NCBI GenBank assembly: GCA_030849065.1
Contig: JASAON010001630.1
Span: 1-64,000, forward strand
Length of the DNA stretch: 64,000 nucleotides
Source of the DNA: Jaenimonas drosophilae
Lineage: Eukaryota; Euglenozoa; Kinetoplastea; Trypanosomatida; Trypanosomatidae
Direction: 5' to 3'
Shown: one piece after another, positions 1 to 10,164 of the stretch
How positions within the stretch are numbered: position 1 is the stretch's first letter
How the letters are laid out: each line of letters starts with the position of its first letter
Made by a program: the position numbers and the translations under genes
The notes under the pieces: model-generated
Seen by the model: the letters and a program-made list of their open reading frames with translations, nothing else
The model's database searches: none
What the model was told of the DNA's origin: nothing

Positions 1-1013
1 GCTTGGATCAATGTCATCCCACTCATCCATCCAGTCATGACGTAATTCAGGTCATTGTTGCCAGTGACAGAGGCAAAATTGGCCTCGCGCAGCTTTGCAA
101 AGGCCTGTGACGCAGCGTACTCGGTGGAGTCCATTCCAGGCACAGGAGCAACGGTGATGACATTAGAGGGTAAAAGCTTCGTGGAGGCTGCATTCCGGTA
201 CTGTGACCACGCAAGGTAACCAGCCGCAAACGTTAATACAACAGTTGTGTTTCGTTCCACTTGAACTGAGTCAGTGAAAGTTTGACTCATGTACTGTTGC
301 ATCGTAGACGCATAAGAGGGGTCATTTGTTGGAGCTGTATACAGAATAAAGGTTGTTTTCGGCGTCTGAACTTTATTGACGTACAAAGAGTCCAAATAGC
401 TTCCAAAATTGAATCCATTAGCAGCGCCTCCGAACAGTAAGAGGGCTTGTGAGAAATACCACCATCCGCCTTTGCCGATTTCATAGGTGATATCATTGTA
501 AGCATACCACCGACCAAGTGATGCCAACTGCTCCATCTTGGAAAAGAACATCACCAAAGCAGCCTCCTGCACTACTTCGTCCGGCAAAGTGAAGTACACC
601 TGAGGGACATTGGTATTGATGGTGAATTTGTTGTCGCTGGTCGTGTCGAAATCCTGCACAAGTGGAGCAAAGGCAACCATCTTCCCACTGGACATGGCCG
701 TACCAGAGTACATGTCGAGCAGCAACATTGTCCCAACGGGTCCAAGCATGGCGGCATAGCCATTGGCAGTAAAGACACTGTAGATGGAGTTTCCAGAGGA
801 CGTAGACACGAGGGAAGACACAAATGACACAGACGTTGTTGACTTGGTAGCAGCCATGGCTCCAGTACAATACAACTGCAGAATGTCAAAAGCACCGGTA
901 AAGCTCGCCACCGGTAGCCCAGCTGTGATGGTTCCATCAACAGCATAGCACGCAATCAAACACAGAACGACGGTGAATGCGGTACGGCCAGAAAGAATCA
1001 ACTTGAGTGTCAT
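1..1013 (-). CDS. Receptor-type adenylate-cyclase-like surface protein, N-terminal part (cut by window edge)
   Basis: The frame is open from an ATG at 1013 to the window edge, giving about 337 residues with no stop. The start is followed at once by a hydrophobic signal peptide (MTLKLILSGRT then FTVVLCLIACYA). The rest resembles the extracellular periplasmic-binding-protein-like region of kinetoplastid receptor adenylate cyclases. It is clearly paralogous to the next gene (4507-8526): both share the segments DSTEYAASQAFA and LNYVM.GW, and both have a conserved FSKMEQ/FTKMEQ stretch. The two therefore form a tandem array on one strand. The transmembrane segment and any cyclase domain lie beyond the window, so catalytic status cannot be judged. 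The likely location is the plasma or flagellar membrane, with the ligand unknown. Confidence 0.8.
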   Translation of the reverse strand, partial: MTLKLILSGRTAFTVVLCLIACYAVDGTITAGLPVASFTGAFDILQLYCTGAMAATKSTTSVSFVSSLVSTSSGNSIYSVFTANGYAAMLGPVGTMLLLDMYSGTAMSSGKMVAFAPLVQDFDTTSDNKFTINTNVPQVYFTLPDEVVQEAALVMFFSKMEQLASLGRWYAYNDITYEIGKGGWWYFSQALLLFGGAANGFNFGSYLDSLYVNKVQTPKTTFILYTAPTNDPSYASTMQQYMSQTFTDSVQVERNTTVVLTFAAGYLAWSQYRNAASTKLLPSNVITVAPVPGMDSTEYAASQAFAKLREANFASVTGNNDLNYVMTGWMSGMTLIQ

Positions 1014-2339
1014 GGACAGACTGTGGTTTGGGAATATGTGGGAAGGTCTACACATATTCATTTGGAAAGACGAAAGGATAGAAGGTCTTGGACAGTGAGC
1101 GAATGTACAGGTGATTCCATGCGCAGTGGTGCAACAATGGCTTTTTGCGGCAGAGGATGTCTCGAGGCATGCGAGAACGAATTGAGGGAGCCAACCCTGT
1201 ACTCAACAAGGATGACAAAAAGTGCCACACCCACGACACGTTCATATCTGCAAATACATAAGTTGAATCGTAGAAACTGTACCTGCAGATCAATACACAC
1301 ATGCAGGCAAACATAAATTTGCTTCGATTCATTTCAGTGGCAGGCTTACATACAGAGAGAAATAAAGAAATGTGGCTGTATCAAATTCAAAAATCAAAGG
1401 CGTCACCCGAGCTCATGGCTCACAGCGGCCATTCGTAACACAGTGAAAGATAACCAATAAAGCCCCGGCACAACTTTTACCGTGTGCGTGATACATAGTG
1501 CGAATGTGAGAATAATGGGCACAGAACGTCCACATGCATTGTATGATGCTGTGCCAGGAAAACAGTAGTAGTCAGGCAACGCGTAAGATAACGTAGAGAT
1601 GGGGTTGCTCACAAGGAGCATGCACCAACAACAATGGAAACCAGTCTCGAATACTCATGCGACTCAACGAAAACCAACGAGTTCACCCCAAAAAGCACAT
1701 TCAAAATAGAATTCACTCTGGTGATGTGCAACAAGGGTAATGACGAAAAACCTTCGGGCTGGGCAGAAATGTGTGAAACAAACATGACCTCGTGGCGTGA
1801 ATTTACAGACCAAGTGACAAGTAAAAAGAAACCGAAAGAAACCGAGTACAATAACTGGAAGCATGCCACAATAATGTGAAGACTGACGCTTCCACCCAGT
1901 TCAGATCCGAAGCAGCTGCCTCAAATCAAAATGTTTTCCTGCCAGAGCCTCGCTCACCAACTCTGGTCCAGTGCCGTCACACCTCTGTGTTCGACATAGT
2001 TGACAACAGAAGTCAGCTTCAGGGCACGACGTTACTTCAGTTCACCTTGTTTGGCGTAGTTGGAAAATGAAGCTTCTCTTTCCCAAATGTGCGAGAGTTT
2101 GGGGAATACGTACTACACTCGCGCCCCATCCCTTCACAATCTGCTGCTTCTGGTCACATACATGTACATCGATGTTAACCACACGAAGTGGCGTATGGTC
2201 CAAAGCCCGCGGCATGAGGCATTGTCACTCCATCAGAGAGCCAATATGGCAGCTCACAGTAATCAACAACGCCACTCTGCATCTTTATTCATCCAATTCG
2301 TCAAACTGATGGAGATTCAGTAGACGAACCCGATGGGAT
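1014..2339. other. Gene-free spacer between tandem receptor genes
   Basis: I see no convincing gene. Short frames exist on both strands (for example a hydrophobic minus frame around 1609-1869), but they lack recognisable motifs. A purine-rich plus-strand patch near 1350-1375 would be a pyrimidine tract on the transcribed strand and could serve the gene ending at 1013. Confidence 0.4.
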
Positions 2340-3900
2340 ATCCAAATCAGATCGTCCAAACGACTACACTCGTCAATGCACACGAAAAGGGCTCCATGTT
2401 GGAGAAGAAAGAGGTTTCTTTGATAACAGCCAAGTGCGTATTGTGCGAATCGGAGAAGTTTAGAAACATGGACGTGCCTTCATCCATGCACACAGGGTAC
2501 ATTCCCCCGTAGAACCGCACAGCTGTTTGATAGGAAGGGGTGGCTGGCGAGTTCATAGTCACCAATCACTCATGGAGGACATACTATTGCCGATGGAGCT
2601 ATACAAAGAATACATGAATAAACGCAGAGCCATAAGCAGCCGCTCAGCTGGACAAGCTACGAGCGGTGGCAGCACATGCCAATGACGGGAGACAAAGCCA
2701 AGGCAAACATAACCGAAGGAATTTCTCGTCAACACGAACCCCATTGAAAAACGGTCCTCCGCAGAAAAATCATCCCCGTCATTTGTTCTCACTTGAACAA
2801 TCTCAAACATGGTGATATCAGTGAGCGCATGCAGCAGGATGTGGATGATCAAGTGTCGCGTTGCCTTTCGGTGATTGTGGCTGTTTGATCTGTTGTACAA
2901 ACTGTTCATGACCTTGGCTGGCACAGTACTCTAAGATGCAGATCATCATAAACGAGCAGTAATGACGGTCAAAGTACTGGGCATTTCTCCTTCTTGGCAC
3001 TGGAAGATCGCCGAGATAAGAAACTACTGTATCAGTCGCACCCACCGATTAAGCGCGCCATGAGCATCAGGAGCAGGTGTTCCTAAACCCCAGGAGCCAC
3101 CGGCACCGGCGAGTAGGATGTTAGATGGTTTACGCCAATGACTGAAAACCCCCAAAGCCTAGCGCAAAACCAAGGCGAGAAGGAAGAAGAGAGAAGATTT
3201 CAAATACATTCACAGAGTTCATAGCAAGGCATGACGACAAGCTCCACCACGTTTAAGGTGTTCACTAGTTTTGTTCGCTGTTGAATTACAAATTGCTTCC
3301 ATCTGACGCAAGTGAAGTACACAACACAATCAAAAGAACCTTGCGTAGTTCTAGGTGACCAAAAAACAAAACGAGCTTCAAAAACAATAGGATTATGGTT
3401 AGATACGGTCAAAGCACTTCATCATTGTCGTTGGTGAACTGGGGGAGCATCACATATTGGTTATCTACAGTGGAGAACGTTTCAATCGAGATTGACACGA
3501 CCAAGTCATCGTGCACATTCAGGAAGAAACGCACATCCTCTACGAGGCCGTCGAATAGACGGGAAAAAAAATGGAAGCGAAAAGTACGCGCACCAAACTT
3601 CCGGATGTCTCAGGTAATTCCTGTAAGAAATACATCGCATAGGTGTACAGTGACGATGTGTTTCAGCATGTGGGTTGACAAAGGAAACTGGATTAGAACC
3701 ACATCGAATCGTGAACCTGAAGATCCCCTCAACCTTCAAAGAAGATTTCAGAGGCGTTGGAGAACAAGTTGATGTGGAACTCCAGCAGCACAAAGCGGGT
3801 CACGATCTAAGGAGGAGTGTATCAGTTGCCATCGGCATACATATAAAAAATAGGCTATATACAAGTGAACGTCACATCAGATGCTGTAGCAAACATAAAA
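2340..3900 (-). pseudogene. Decayed protein-coding sequence, family unknown
   Basis: Several minus-strand stretches look coding but are broken by stops and frame changes. From 3896 to 3729 one frame reads through three in-frame stops (CI*PIFYM, GN*YTPP*IVTRF) and keeps a regular alternation of polar and hydrophobic residues. A second frame, 3708 to 3409, runs about 100 codons with one TGA at 3610-3612 and includes RLFDGLVEDVRFFLN. Further coding-like pieces follow at about 3130-3030 and 3045-2890 (SYLGDLPVPRRRNAQYFDR), 2925-2570 and 2565-2347. Neighbouring intact genes show no such mosaic. I could not assign a family. It may be one decayed gene or several relics, and coding-like appearance alone is weak proof. 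Confidence 0.35.
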
Positions 3901-4506
3901 AGAAAGAAATTGCTGTCAGGAGCGTATCGGAAAAGTCGTGCTGAAACACCGCTTCACTGCGCACACGCTCTAATCGGTTGCTGTGCATGGAAAGGTCGCC
4001 AAATAAAGTGTATATTCATTGCAACGAATGGCGTGAGAAAAAACATTCCGAAAAAATCCCGAAGGATCAAATCCTCAAAGAGGCCGTCGAATGGACAGGA
4101 AAAAAAACAGGGGAAGGGGAGTGATGAGCTGAAAGCATGAACGCCTGTCAAAACAGCAAGTAGATGTGTTGCAGGAGAACAACTCCAACAGATCGCACAC
4201 TGATTCAGTTGCACACACATCGTTTTGTGTATATTAATCAGAGAAAGCAAAATCATGATCGAGATGGATCAAAGTGTTCTATATGTACTTCAGTGCGGCT
4301 GTGTTTTGCACTTCATCGAAGGACATCACAGTGTCCGGATATACTACTAGGCAGTAGGGCAAAGCAATTGCCAAAAAGCAAATGGTGTGTACATCATAAG
4401 GGAATACGCAAAATCAGCTGCCAGTAGTGTTGAGAAAAAGACTATATACAGTTTGAGCACATGACCTAGCTTCACGATGCCAAGGCAAGTAGAAAAAATG
4501 AAGGCT

Positions 4507-7500
4507 TCACTCTTCAGAGGCAAATGTACGTGGTGAGCTGAAGCCATTCAATGGTGATCCGTCATCTTCATAGGCAAAAAAGTGAAGCTTAGTGGTGCGT
4601 TGTCGACGGCGGGGGACTTCACCATCCGTTTGCTCAATACGAGTAACTAAAGTAGGGGGCTTAAGAAGTGATGGTGAACCTTGTTTAAGGATAGATACAG
4701 GTTCTAAACATGCGGTGGGTTGGCTAACAGTTGCCGAATCGGGCGCACCCGTTGGCAAAAAAGATGTAATGGGACTGAGAACAGGGACTCCTGTAGTTGC
4801 TTCAAAGAAAGGTAAATCGCTGTGCTTCCACACAAGAACTCCAGTTACTCGCACACTAGCCGGCTGCAGTTGTTGGTACTCATTTGAGAAATCGTGAGGC
4901 AGTCCAAAGTCCCTGCACATGCGCGGAACATCTAGCTCAATGACCCCAGAGCCAACGGTTTGGTAATGCGACCTCATGATGGTGTCCACCACAACTATCG
5001 GGGAGTCGAGAAGGCATTCTTTTCCCTTTTCCATGGTGAGTATCATCAAGCCAGCACCAAGCCGCGCGTTGATTGAACTTTCAGCGGAGCCGGGGTTGCC
5101 GAGGAACCACTTAAACATCTCCTTTTTTTGTAGGGAAACCAGCTTCTTCCTTGTGTAGGGGGTGACGCCCAACGACTCGCGATCCGACTCATCCAGTGCG
5201 CTCAGGGAGTCCTTGGTTGCGAGAACCTGACCAACTTCGGCTAGGCCACATATGCTGAGTACTGTGTGTGCAGCTGCATTCCCACACCACCAACTGTGCT
5301 CTGCGTCTTGACGAGGCAGGGAAGGAACAGTGTGCACCGCGACTCGAAGTTCTGCGGCCCACGCTTCCAAGTTGTGTTGGGAGAGGCTTCGAATCAGCAA
5401 CATCGCTTCCATGGAAGCAGGGCAAGCTATCAGAAATGTGCCACCCACCAACCGCACCTCGTAGCTCTGATAATCTGCGATAAGCTTCCTGACGTTCTTT
5501 TGATACTGCAAGTTCAAATCCATCATGGCCTCTGGACTGTACGCCCATTTTTGCCAGAAGTTCGGCATGTCAACCACCACCAACACCACGTGCTTACCTT
5601 GAGGGGTGCAGGCCAAATTGTGTGATTCCTCAAACGCTCGTTCCTCCGCTGATCTGTTTCTCCGGCACACGGATTGAATTCGGGAGAAGGGATTCCTTGC
5701 AAACCATGCTGATCGTGGAGCGAGCTGCGGATACCGAAGGCAAAGCCACACGATAAGCACGGCCAACCACAAGATGGCACCAAGGGCCGCCAGCACAATC
5801 ATTGTCACATCCATTCCATCCATGCCACTACTTGACGAGTCTCTTGATTCAGAGGAGCTATCTGGGCCCCTTGTTGTCGTCGTGGGAGGCATGGTTGTTG
5901 TGGTGGTGGTGGTTGGTTTGGGTGCGCTTTCCATGCTACTGCTCTGCTCAATGCAGCTCACGGTGGCTGCAAATTGAACTCCGCCGTTTGAATACTGTGG
6001 GTTGCTCGTTAGGATTACATCTTCACTAGGTTTTTGGTGATCGCTAACTGCTGTGGAAGCTGTGGCTGAAATGTACATGAGTGATGGCGTCGATGGTGGC
6101 GCCAGCGGCGGGGTTGACGGTGCCACGACATTGTTAAAGGACCACACCGCAATGTTTGTGGCGCCATAATTGGTGGCTGTACCGGTGGTGATTGCCGTAC
6201 CATCCAAGGGGTACGTATCTGAATAGTAGGGTCCAAATTGACAACCACCAACCAACCATACAGCTTGTGCGTTCACAGCGTTTATCATTGACGTTAAAGT
6301 GTTAGGCAGGTGTGACGTGACGGCATCCATCATGGCGGTGGAGAAGAAAGATCGAAGGGCAGCTGGGGTATGCAGGCTGATGTCAGCACTCCCAAGGAAC
6401 TCTTCATATGTCGAGAGACCCGCCATGGTGTTGGTGGATGCTGATGCAGAGGGTGTTGCCGTCCAAGAGGGGAGATTCGTGGCAAAAATCATGCGATTGG
6501 CCAGAGAACCTGCTTGTTGGAGCAACGTTTCGCTCTGAAAATCGCTGTAGTATTTGGTCACGTCGTCAAAGGAAACGTATATACGAGATGAAGGCTGTCC
6601 TTGGAGGTACGTCACAAGCGCGGCCACATCACCAGTACCAAGGCCAATTGCAAAGGTATCGGTGCATCCAGACGGGATGCCTCCCGCTAAAGTTCCTGAG
6701 GTAGGAGTGACCACATCCGCACTGCTATATGCGAGAGCAAATGTAGTCAACGTCCTGTCCAGTAGAGAAATAATGGAGCCTGAAAGGGTAGATTTCTCAA
6801 CCACTGCGCAAATCTTGGTACCAGTTCCTGATATCGAGGCAACGTACGCAGCCAGCTGATAGAGTTCCTGGTCCAATGTGGGAAAGAGATAGAACAAATT
6901 CGTAGTGGTGAGGGCGGGTTGCGTCGTCTGGGGAATGAAATCTAATGTGAAGCCACTTGTCCTTGATCCAATCCACGTTTGAGCCACAGCTCCGCCCAGC
7001 GCATCATATTTGAAAATATTGAGATAATTGGTCATGTCCGATTGCAGATTGGTCATTGTCGTCTCCTGGCAGTACATGCGAAATGAATGGTTTGATGCAT
7101 GGGTGAAAAGAGTGGTATTGGACATGAGACGTATCACAGATTGTATCTGACTACACATGTAGGCCATCATGTCATTGTCTGTGGGTGCCTGACCCAGAAC
7201 GTGAAATGGTTGGGGAATGATAGCTGCATTTGGAAGAGCTTCGTTAACATCAATTTGGGCACAGCTCCCCTTTGGGTAGACATAGAAATCCGTCGTGGAA
7301 ACATAGTCATATCCGCTTGACACTTTGGTCATCTGCTGGAAGAAGACACTGCGGCCACCAGTTTGACAGCAATCTACCCCCTGCGTCACAGCCATGGTCG
7401 CGCAGGACGTGCCCAAGTGACCCACCACCATGTCGTAAACCAGAAACTGCGACTGGGCTGCACCAATGTTCTCAAAAAAGTTAAGCATAGCACCATTGTT

Positions 7501-8526
7501 GTTGAAGTTGTTCGAAGCTAGCATGGTAAGCGCTTGAATCAAAGCTAAGGCAGTGATCCATCCAGCCATGACATAGTTGAGAGCGTGGTGGTCCGTGATG
7601 GACGCAAAATCGGATGCTTGAAGTTGTGCAAAGGCCTGGGAGGCAGCGTACTCAGTCGAATCGATTCCTGGAGCAGGAAATGCGGCTACTATGTTGGTTG
7701 GTGGTACTTTTGTGGTGCCCATAGTTTGATAAGTATTCCACACAAGGTACGCTGCGCGGTAATCCAAAATAAACGTCACATTTCTACTGATTTGTTGCGG
7801 GTCAGTAAGGAAGGCTACCTGATAGTCGAGCATCGACTGGACGTCGATCTGATAGGAAAATGACACTGTCATGAAGACAACACCGTACTTGGCAGGTTGG
7901 ACGCTACCCGTATAGTAGCTGCTATCGTATTGGCCCAAATGGTTTCCCTTTGCTTGAATGCCCACATATTGTGATTGTGCGTTAAGGATATCCCACATGC
8001 CTTTCGTAGCGTCGTCACCTGGGTCATTTGAAATCATGGCGCCCATCAGAGATACGGTCTGCTCCATCTTTGTGAAGTAAGTTATCACGGCTGTCGCTTC
8101 GATTGTCATCTTTGGTATTGTATAGTACACTGAGGGATAATTAGTCATGGACATGAATGACGTTGAGCCCATTTCGGAGTAATCTTCAGTCAGTGGACCA
8201 AAGGCGACAAATCTGGAGTTGACTGTGTTGCCAGTCATCAAGGAGCAAAGCATCTGTGTACCAACGGGGAGCATGGCTGCGTATCCAGCATTCGAAAATG
8301 AGTTGAACATGATGGTACCTGAGAATACCGAGACAAGAGTAGACTGGAAAGAAATCGATGATGCGGACTTTGCAGCAACCATAACACCCGTAGCGTAGTA
8401 CTGTAGATCATACATGACGCCATAATATGTGCCAACTGGAACCACTACGGACGAGGTGCCATACGCAGAGCTGTAAAGTGATAGTAAAGCATACGAAGTG
8501 AGCAGCAGCCAACCAAGAGAATACAT
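4507..8526 (-). CDS. Receptor-type adenylate-cyclase-like protein with degenerate cyclase domain
   Basis: This 1339-residue type I membrane protein starts at the ATG at 8526, directly before a signal peptide (MYSLGWLLLTSYALLSLY); an upstream ATG at 8694 would bury it. The long extracellular part contains periplasmic-binding-protein-like domains, followed by a Thr/Ser-rich stalk and one transmembrane helix (VTMIVLAALGAILWLAVLIV, about residue 945). The intracellular part aligns with the trypanosome class III cyclase domain: VVVDMPNFW matches the first metal-binding strand, with Asp about residue 986. The second metal Asp, in the family motif VGDSF, is Gly here (RLVGGTFLIA, near 1029). The catalytic Asn/Arg region is replaced by WWCGNAAAHTVLS. 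A C-terminal extension of roughly 190 residues follows. The family is established; loss of cyclase activity is inferred. Confidence 0.85.
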   Translation of the reverse strand: MYSLGWLLLTSYALLSLYSSAYGTSSVVVPVGTYYGVMYDLQYYATGVMVAAKSASSISFQSTLVSVFSGTIMFNSFSNAGYAAMLPVGTQMLCSLMTGNTVNSRFVAFGPLTEDYSEMGSTSFMSMTNYPSVYYTIPKMTIEATAVITYFTKMEQTVSLMGAMISNDPGDDATKGMWDILNAQSQYVGIQAKGNHLGQYDSSYYTGSVQPAKYGVVFMTVSFSYQIDVQSMLDYQVAFLTDPQQISRNVTFILDYRAAYLVWNTYQTMGTTKVPPTNIVAAFPAPGIDSTEYAASQAFAQLQASDFASITDHHALNYVMAGWITALALIQALTMLASNNFNNNGAMLNFFENIGAAQSQFLVYDMVVGHLGTSCATMAVTQGVDCCQTGGRSVFFQQMTKVSSGYDYVSTTDFYVYPKGSCAQIDVNEALPNAAIIPQPFHVLGQAPTDNDMMAYMCSQIQSVIRLMSNTTLFTHASNHSFRMYCQETTMTNLQSDMTNYLNIFKYDALGGAVAQTWIGSRTSGFTLDFIPQTTQPALTTTNLFYLFPTLDQELYQLAAYVASISGTGTKICAVVEKSTLSGSIISLLDRTLTTFALAYSSADVVTPTSGTLAGGIPSGCTDTFAIGLGTGDVAALVTYLQGQPSSRIYVSFDDVTKYYSDFQSETLLQQAGSLANRMIFATNLPSWTATPSASASTNTMAGLSTYEEFLGSADISLHTPAALRSFFSTAMMDAVTSHLPNTLTSMINAVNAQAVWLVGGCQFGPYYSDTYPLDGTAITTGTATNYGATNIAVWSFNNVVAPSTPPLAPPSTPSLMYISATASTAVSDHQKPSEDVILTSNPQYSNGGVQFAATVSCIEQSSSMESAPKPTTTTTTTMPPTTTTRGPDSSSESRDSSSSGMDGMDVTMIVLAALGAILWLAVLIVWLCLRYPQLAPRSAWFARNPFSRIQSVCRRNRSAEERAFEESHNLACTPQGKHVVLVVVDMPNFWQKWAYSPEAMMDLNLQYQKNVRKLIADYQSYEVRLVGGTFLIACPASMEAMLLIRSLSQHNLEAWAAELRVAVHTVPSLPRQDAEHSWWCGNAAAHTVLSICGLAEVGQVLATKDSLSALDESDRESLGVTPYTRKKLVSLQKKEMFKWFLGNPGSAESSINARLGAGLMILTMEKGKECLLDSPIVVVDTIMRSHYQTVGSGVIELDVPRMCRDFGLPHDFSNEYQQLQPASVRVTGVLVWKHSDLPFFEATTGVPVLSPITSFLPTGAPDSATVSQPTACLEPVSILKQGSPSLLKPPTLVTRIEQTDGEVPRRRQRTTKLHFFAYEDDGSPLNGFSSPRTFASEE

Positions 8527-8748
8527 TGCGGAATCACCTGAGTTGCAGAGTAGACTAGTGAGTCTCTGATGACAAGGAAGAAGAGCAAGAAAGCATAGTA
8601 TGGTAGATTTGCACGCACAAGGAGCATTATAGCTGACGGTGCCTTTTTCTTCTTCGAAAGTATGGCATTTATAAAGTGAGACTCCAATGCTCATTTAGCA
8701 AATCTTAGGCGTCGGGAAATTACTTAAGGGAAACACAGCTACACTCGC

Positions 8749-9816
8749 TCATATATCAGTATCTGGAGCTGCATCCGACACCTCAGAGCGTCTGCGCCTC
8801 CGCGGCTTGGATTCCTCTTCTGCGGCCTCAGTGGCTTCCCCACGTGAGCGTCGGTGCGCTTTGAAGCGGCGCAAGTTAAGGTCACCGACGTTTTGTTTCC
8901 CAACGTGCAGCTGTCCTCTCAAGTTGTTCACGCCGTCGCTGGTAACGTTGGCTGCAGTGGATCGCAGCAACGCCAACGACTCCCGCGGAATCTTGCAAGC
9001 CACCTTGAACTCTGCAGGTGTAGCGAAGGACATACGACGAAGCTCAAAATCAAAATTGGGGCCAATGTCATACAAGCTCACATTCTTGATGGATTTGGAA
9101 ACACCCGAAGCGGACGATGGCTTGTCCACGGCGTAGTGACGCATGGAGAGAATGGTGTTTCCCTTCTCCGTTGGGGGCTTGCTTCCATAGCTGTCCGTAG
9201 ATGGGGCAATGCATGCATCTTCGCCATTATTAGATCGAAGCGAAAAGTGAATCACACGATCGCAGCCGTCTAAATCGATACTTGCTTCACTGCTTCCTCG
9301 AAACAGATCCACCAGAAGATTCTTCAAGCGCATGAATGCAGGTTCAGTTGAGAACTCACTCCCATCAAACACAAAAAATGGCTTACCACCAATCGAGCCG
9401 GCCCCGGTTCCGTGTGCCGCAGACATGTCAAGTGGGTCAAAGGCTGTAATACCAACCTCAACCATATCTAGCACGTGAAAATCGAATAGGCGTCCCAAGG
9501 TGATGTTGTTGGGCCTCTTCTTGTTGTTGGACCCAAAGCAGAATAACGAGCAGTCGTTCTTAAAGCCGAGGAACTCAATATGCTCGCGGCCCTCGAAGGG
9601 GAGAAATGCATTCTTCTTTTTGAGCTGCTTGTTATGTGGTTTGGTCATGGCAAGCAAATCACTCATGGCGCAGGTGACGGTGTCGTTCGCGGTTGCTCCT
9701 TTGAGAAAGAGGATTCTCTTGGTGTTTTCATTAACTTTGGGGTCGTACTTCCTCACGGCTCGGCGAGTGGTTCCATTTTTTGGTGTGCGACGCTGGAAAC
9801 CTCCGACTGACACCAT
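8749..9816 (-). CDS. RPF2: Ribosome production factor 2 (Brix-domain protein)
   Basis: This 355-residue protein matches RPF2, a Brix-domain nucleolar factor that with RRS1 brings the 5S rRNP (5S rRNA, uL5, uL18) into the pre-60S subunit. The N-terminus carries the family block RRAVRKYDPKVNENTKRILF. The Brix region follows (LLAMTKPHNKQLKKKN, then ALPFEGREHIEFL-like text) and the C-terminus is Arg/Lys-rich. The frame stays open upstream to 9960, but a pyrimidine tract and AG acceptor at 9850-9849 lie inside that extension. The first ATG after the acceptor, at 9816, is therefore the start and also begins the homology. It is probably nucleolar. Confidence 0.9.
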   Translation of the reverse strand: MVSVGGFQRRTPKNGTTRRAVRKYDPKVNENTKRILFLKGATANDTVTCAMSDLLAMTKPHNKQLKKKNAFLPFEGREHIEFLGFKNDCSLFCFGSNNKKRPNNITLGRLFDFHVLDMVEVGITAFDPLDMSAAHGTGAGSIGGKPFFVFDGSEFSTEPAFMRLKNLLVDLFRGSSEASIDLDGCDRVIHFSLRSNNGEDACIAPSTDSYGSKPPTEKGNTILSMRHYAVDKPSSASGVSKSIKNVSLYDIGPNFDFELRRMSFATPAEFKVACKIPRESLALLRSTAANVTSDGVNNLRGQLHVGKQNVGDLNLRRFKAHRRSRGEATEAAEEESKPRRRRRSEVSDAAPDTDI

Positions 9817-10164
9817 TGTTGGTTTCGATTGACTGACTGGTCTCTTAGCTGGAAAATGAAGCGATAAAAGAGAAAGAGACGTGAAAGGAATCAAGAAAGA
9901 AGATTCGTGAAGAGACATACTCGGCTCAGACAGAATCCATGGCGTGGGTACGTCGTCCATTCACTGAAGTCACCGATCGGTGGATAGAATTTCTGACAGC
10001 CCAGGAGGATGATAGCATCCGTGGATGAACAACTTTTGTTTTGATTGAACGATGTCGTTCGAAGCTAAAACGAAACAAAACTGGTGAAGTCAGTTCTTCA
10101 CAAAATGAAGCGTGTCTTTCGATAGATACTACCTAGTGGGGTTCCACTGGTTCGTCGTCCCTTT
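9817..10164. other. Intergenic region between MCEE and RPF2
   Basis: The region holds the RPF2 acceptor described separately and presumably the 3' UTR of the epimerase gene. I see no further gene. Confidence 0.4.
9849..9905 (-). promoter_or_regulatory. Predicted trans-splice acceptor region of RPF2
   Basis: On the minus strand a pyrimidine-rich run (revealed by the purine-rich plus strand from about 9851 to 9905) ends in TTTTCCAG, with the AG at 9850-9849. The first ATG downstream is 9816, which gives a 5' leader of 32 nt after the spliced leader. The site is inferred from composition. Confidence 0.5.

Noticed and set aside
1634..1879. 81-codon plus-strand frame in the first spacer.
   Set aside because: It is on the opposite strand to every other gene, has no motif and a mirror minus-strand frame of equal length.
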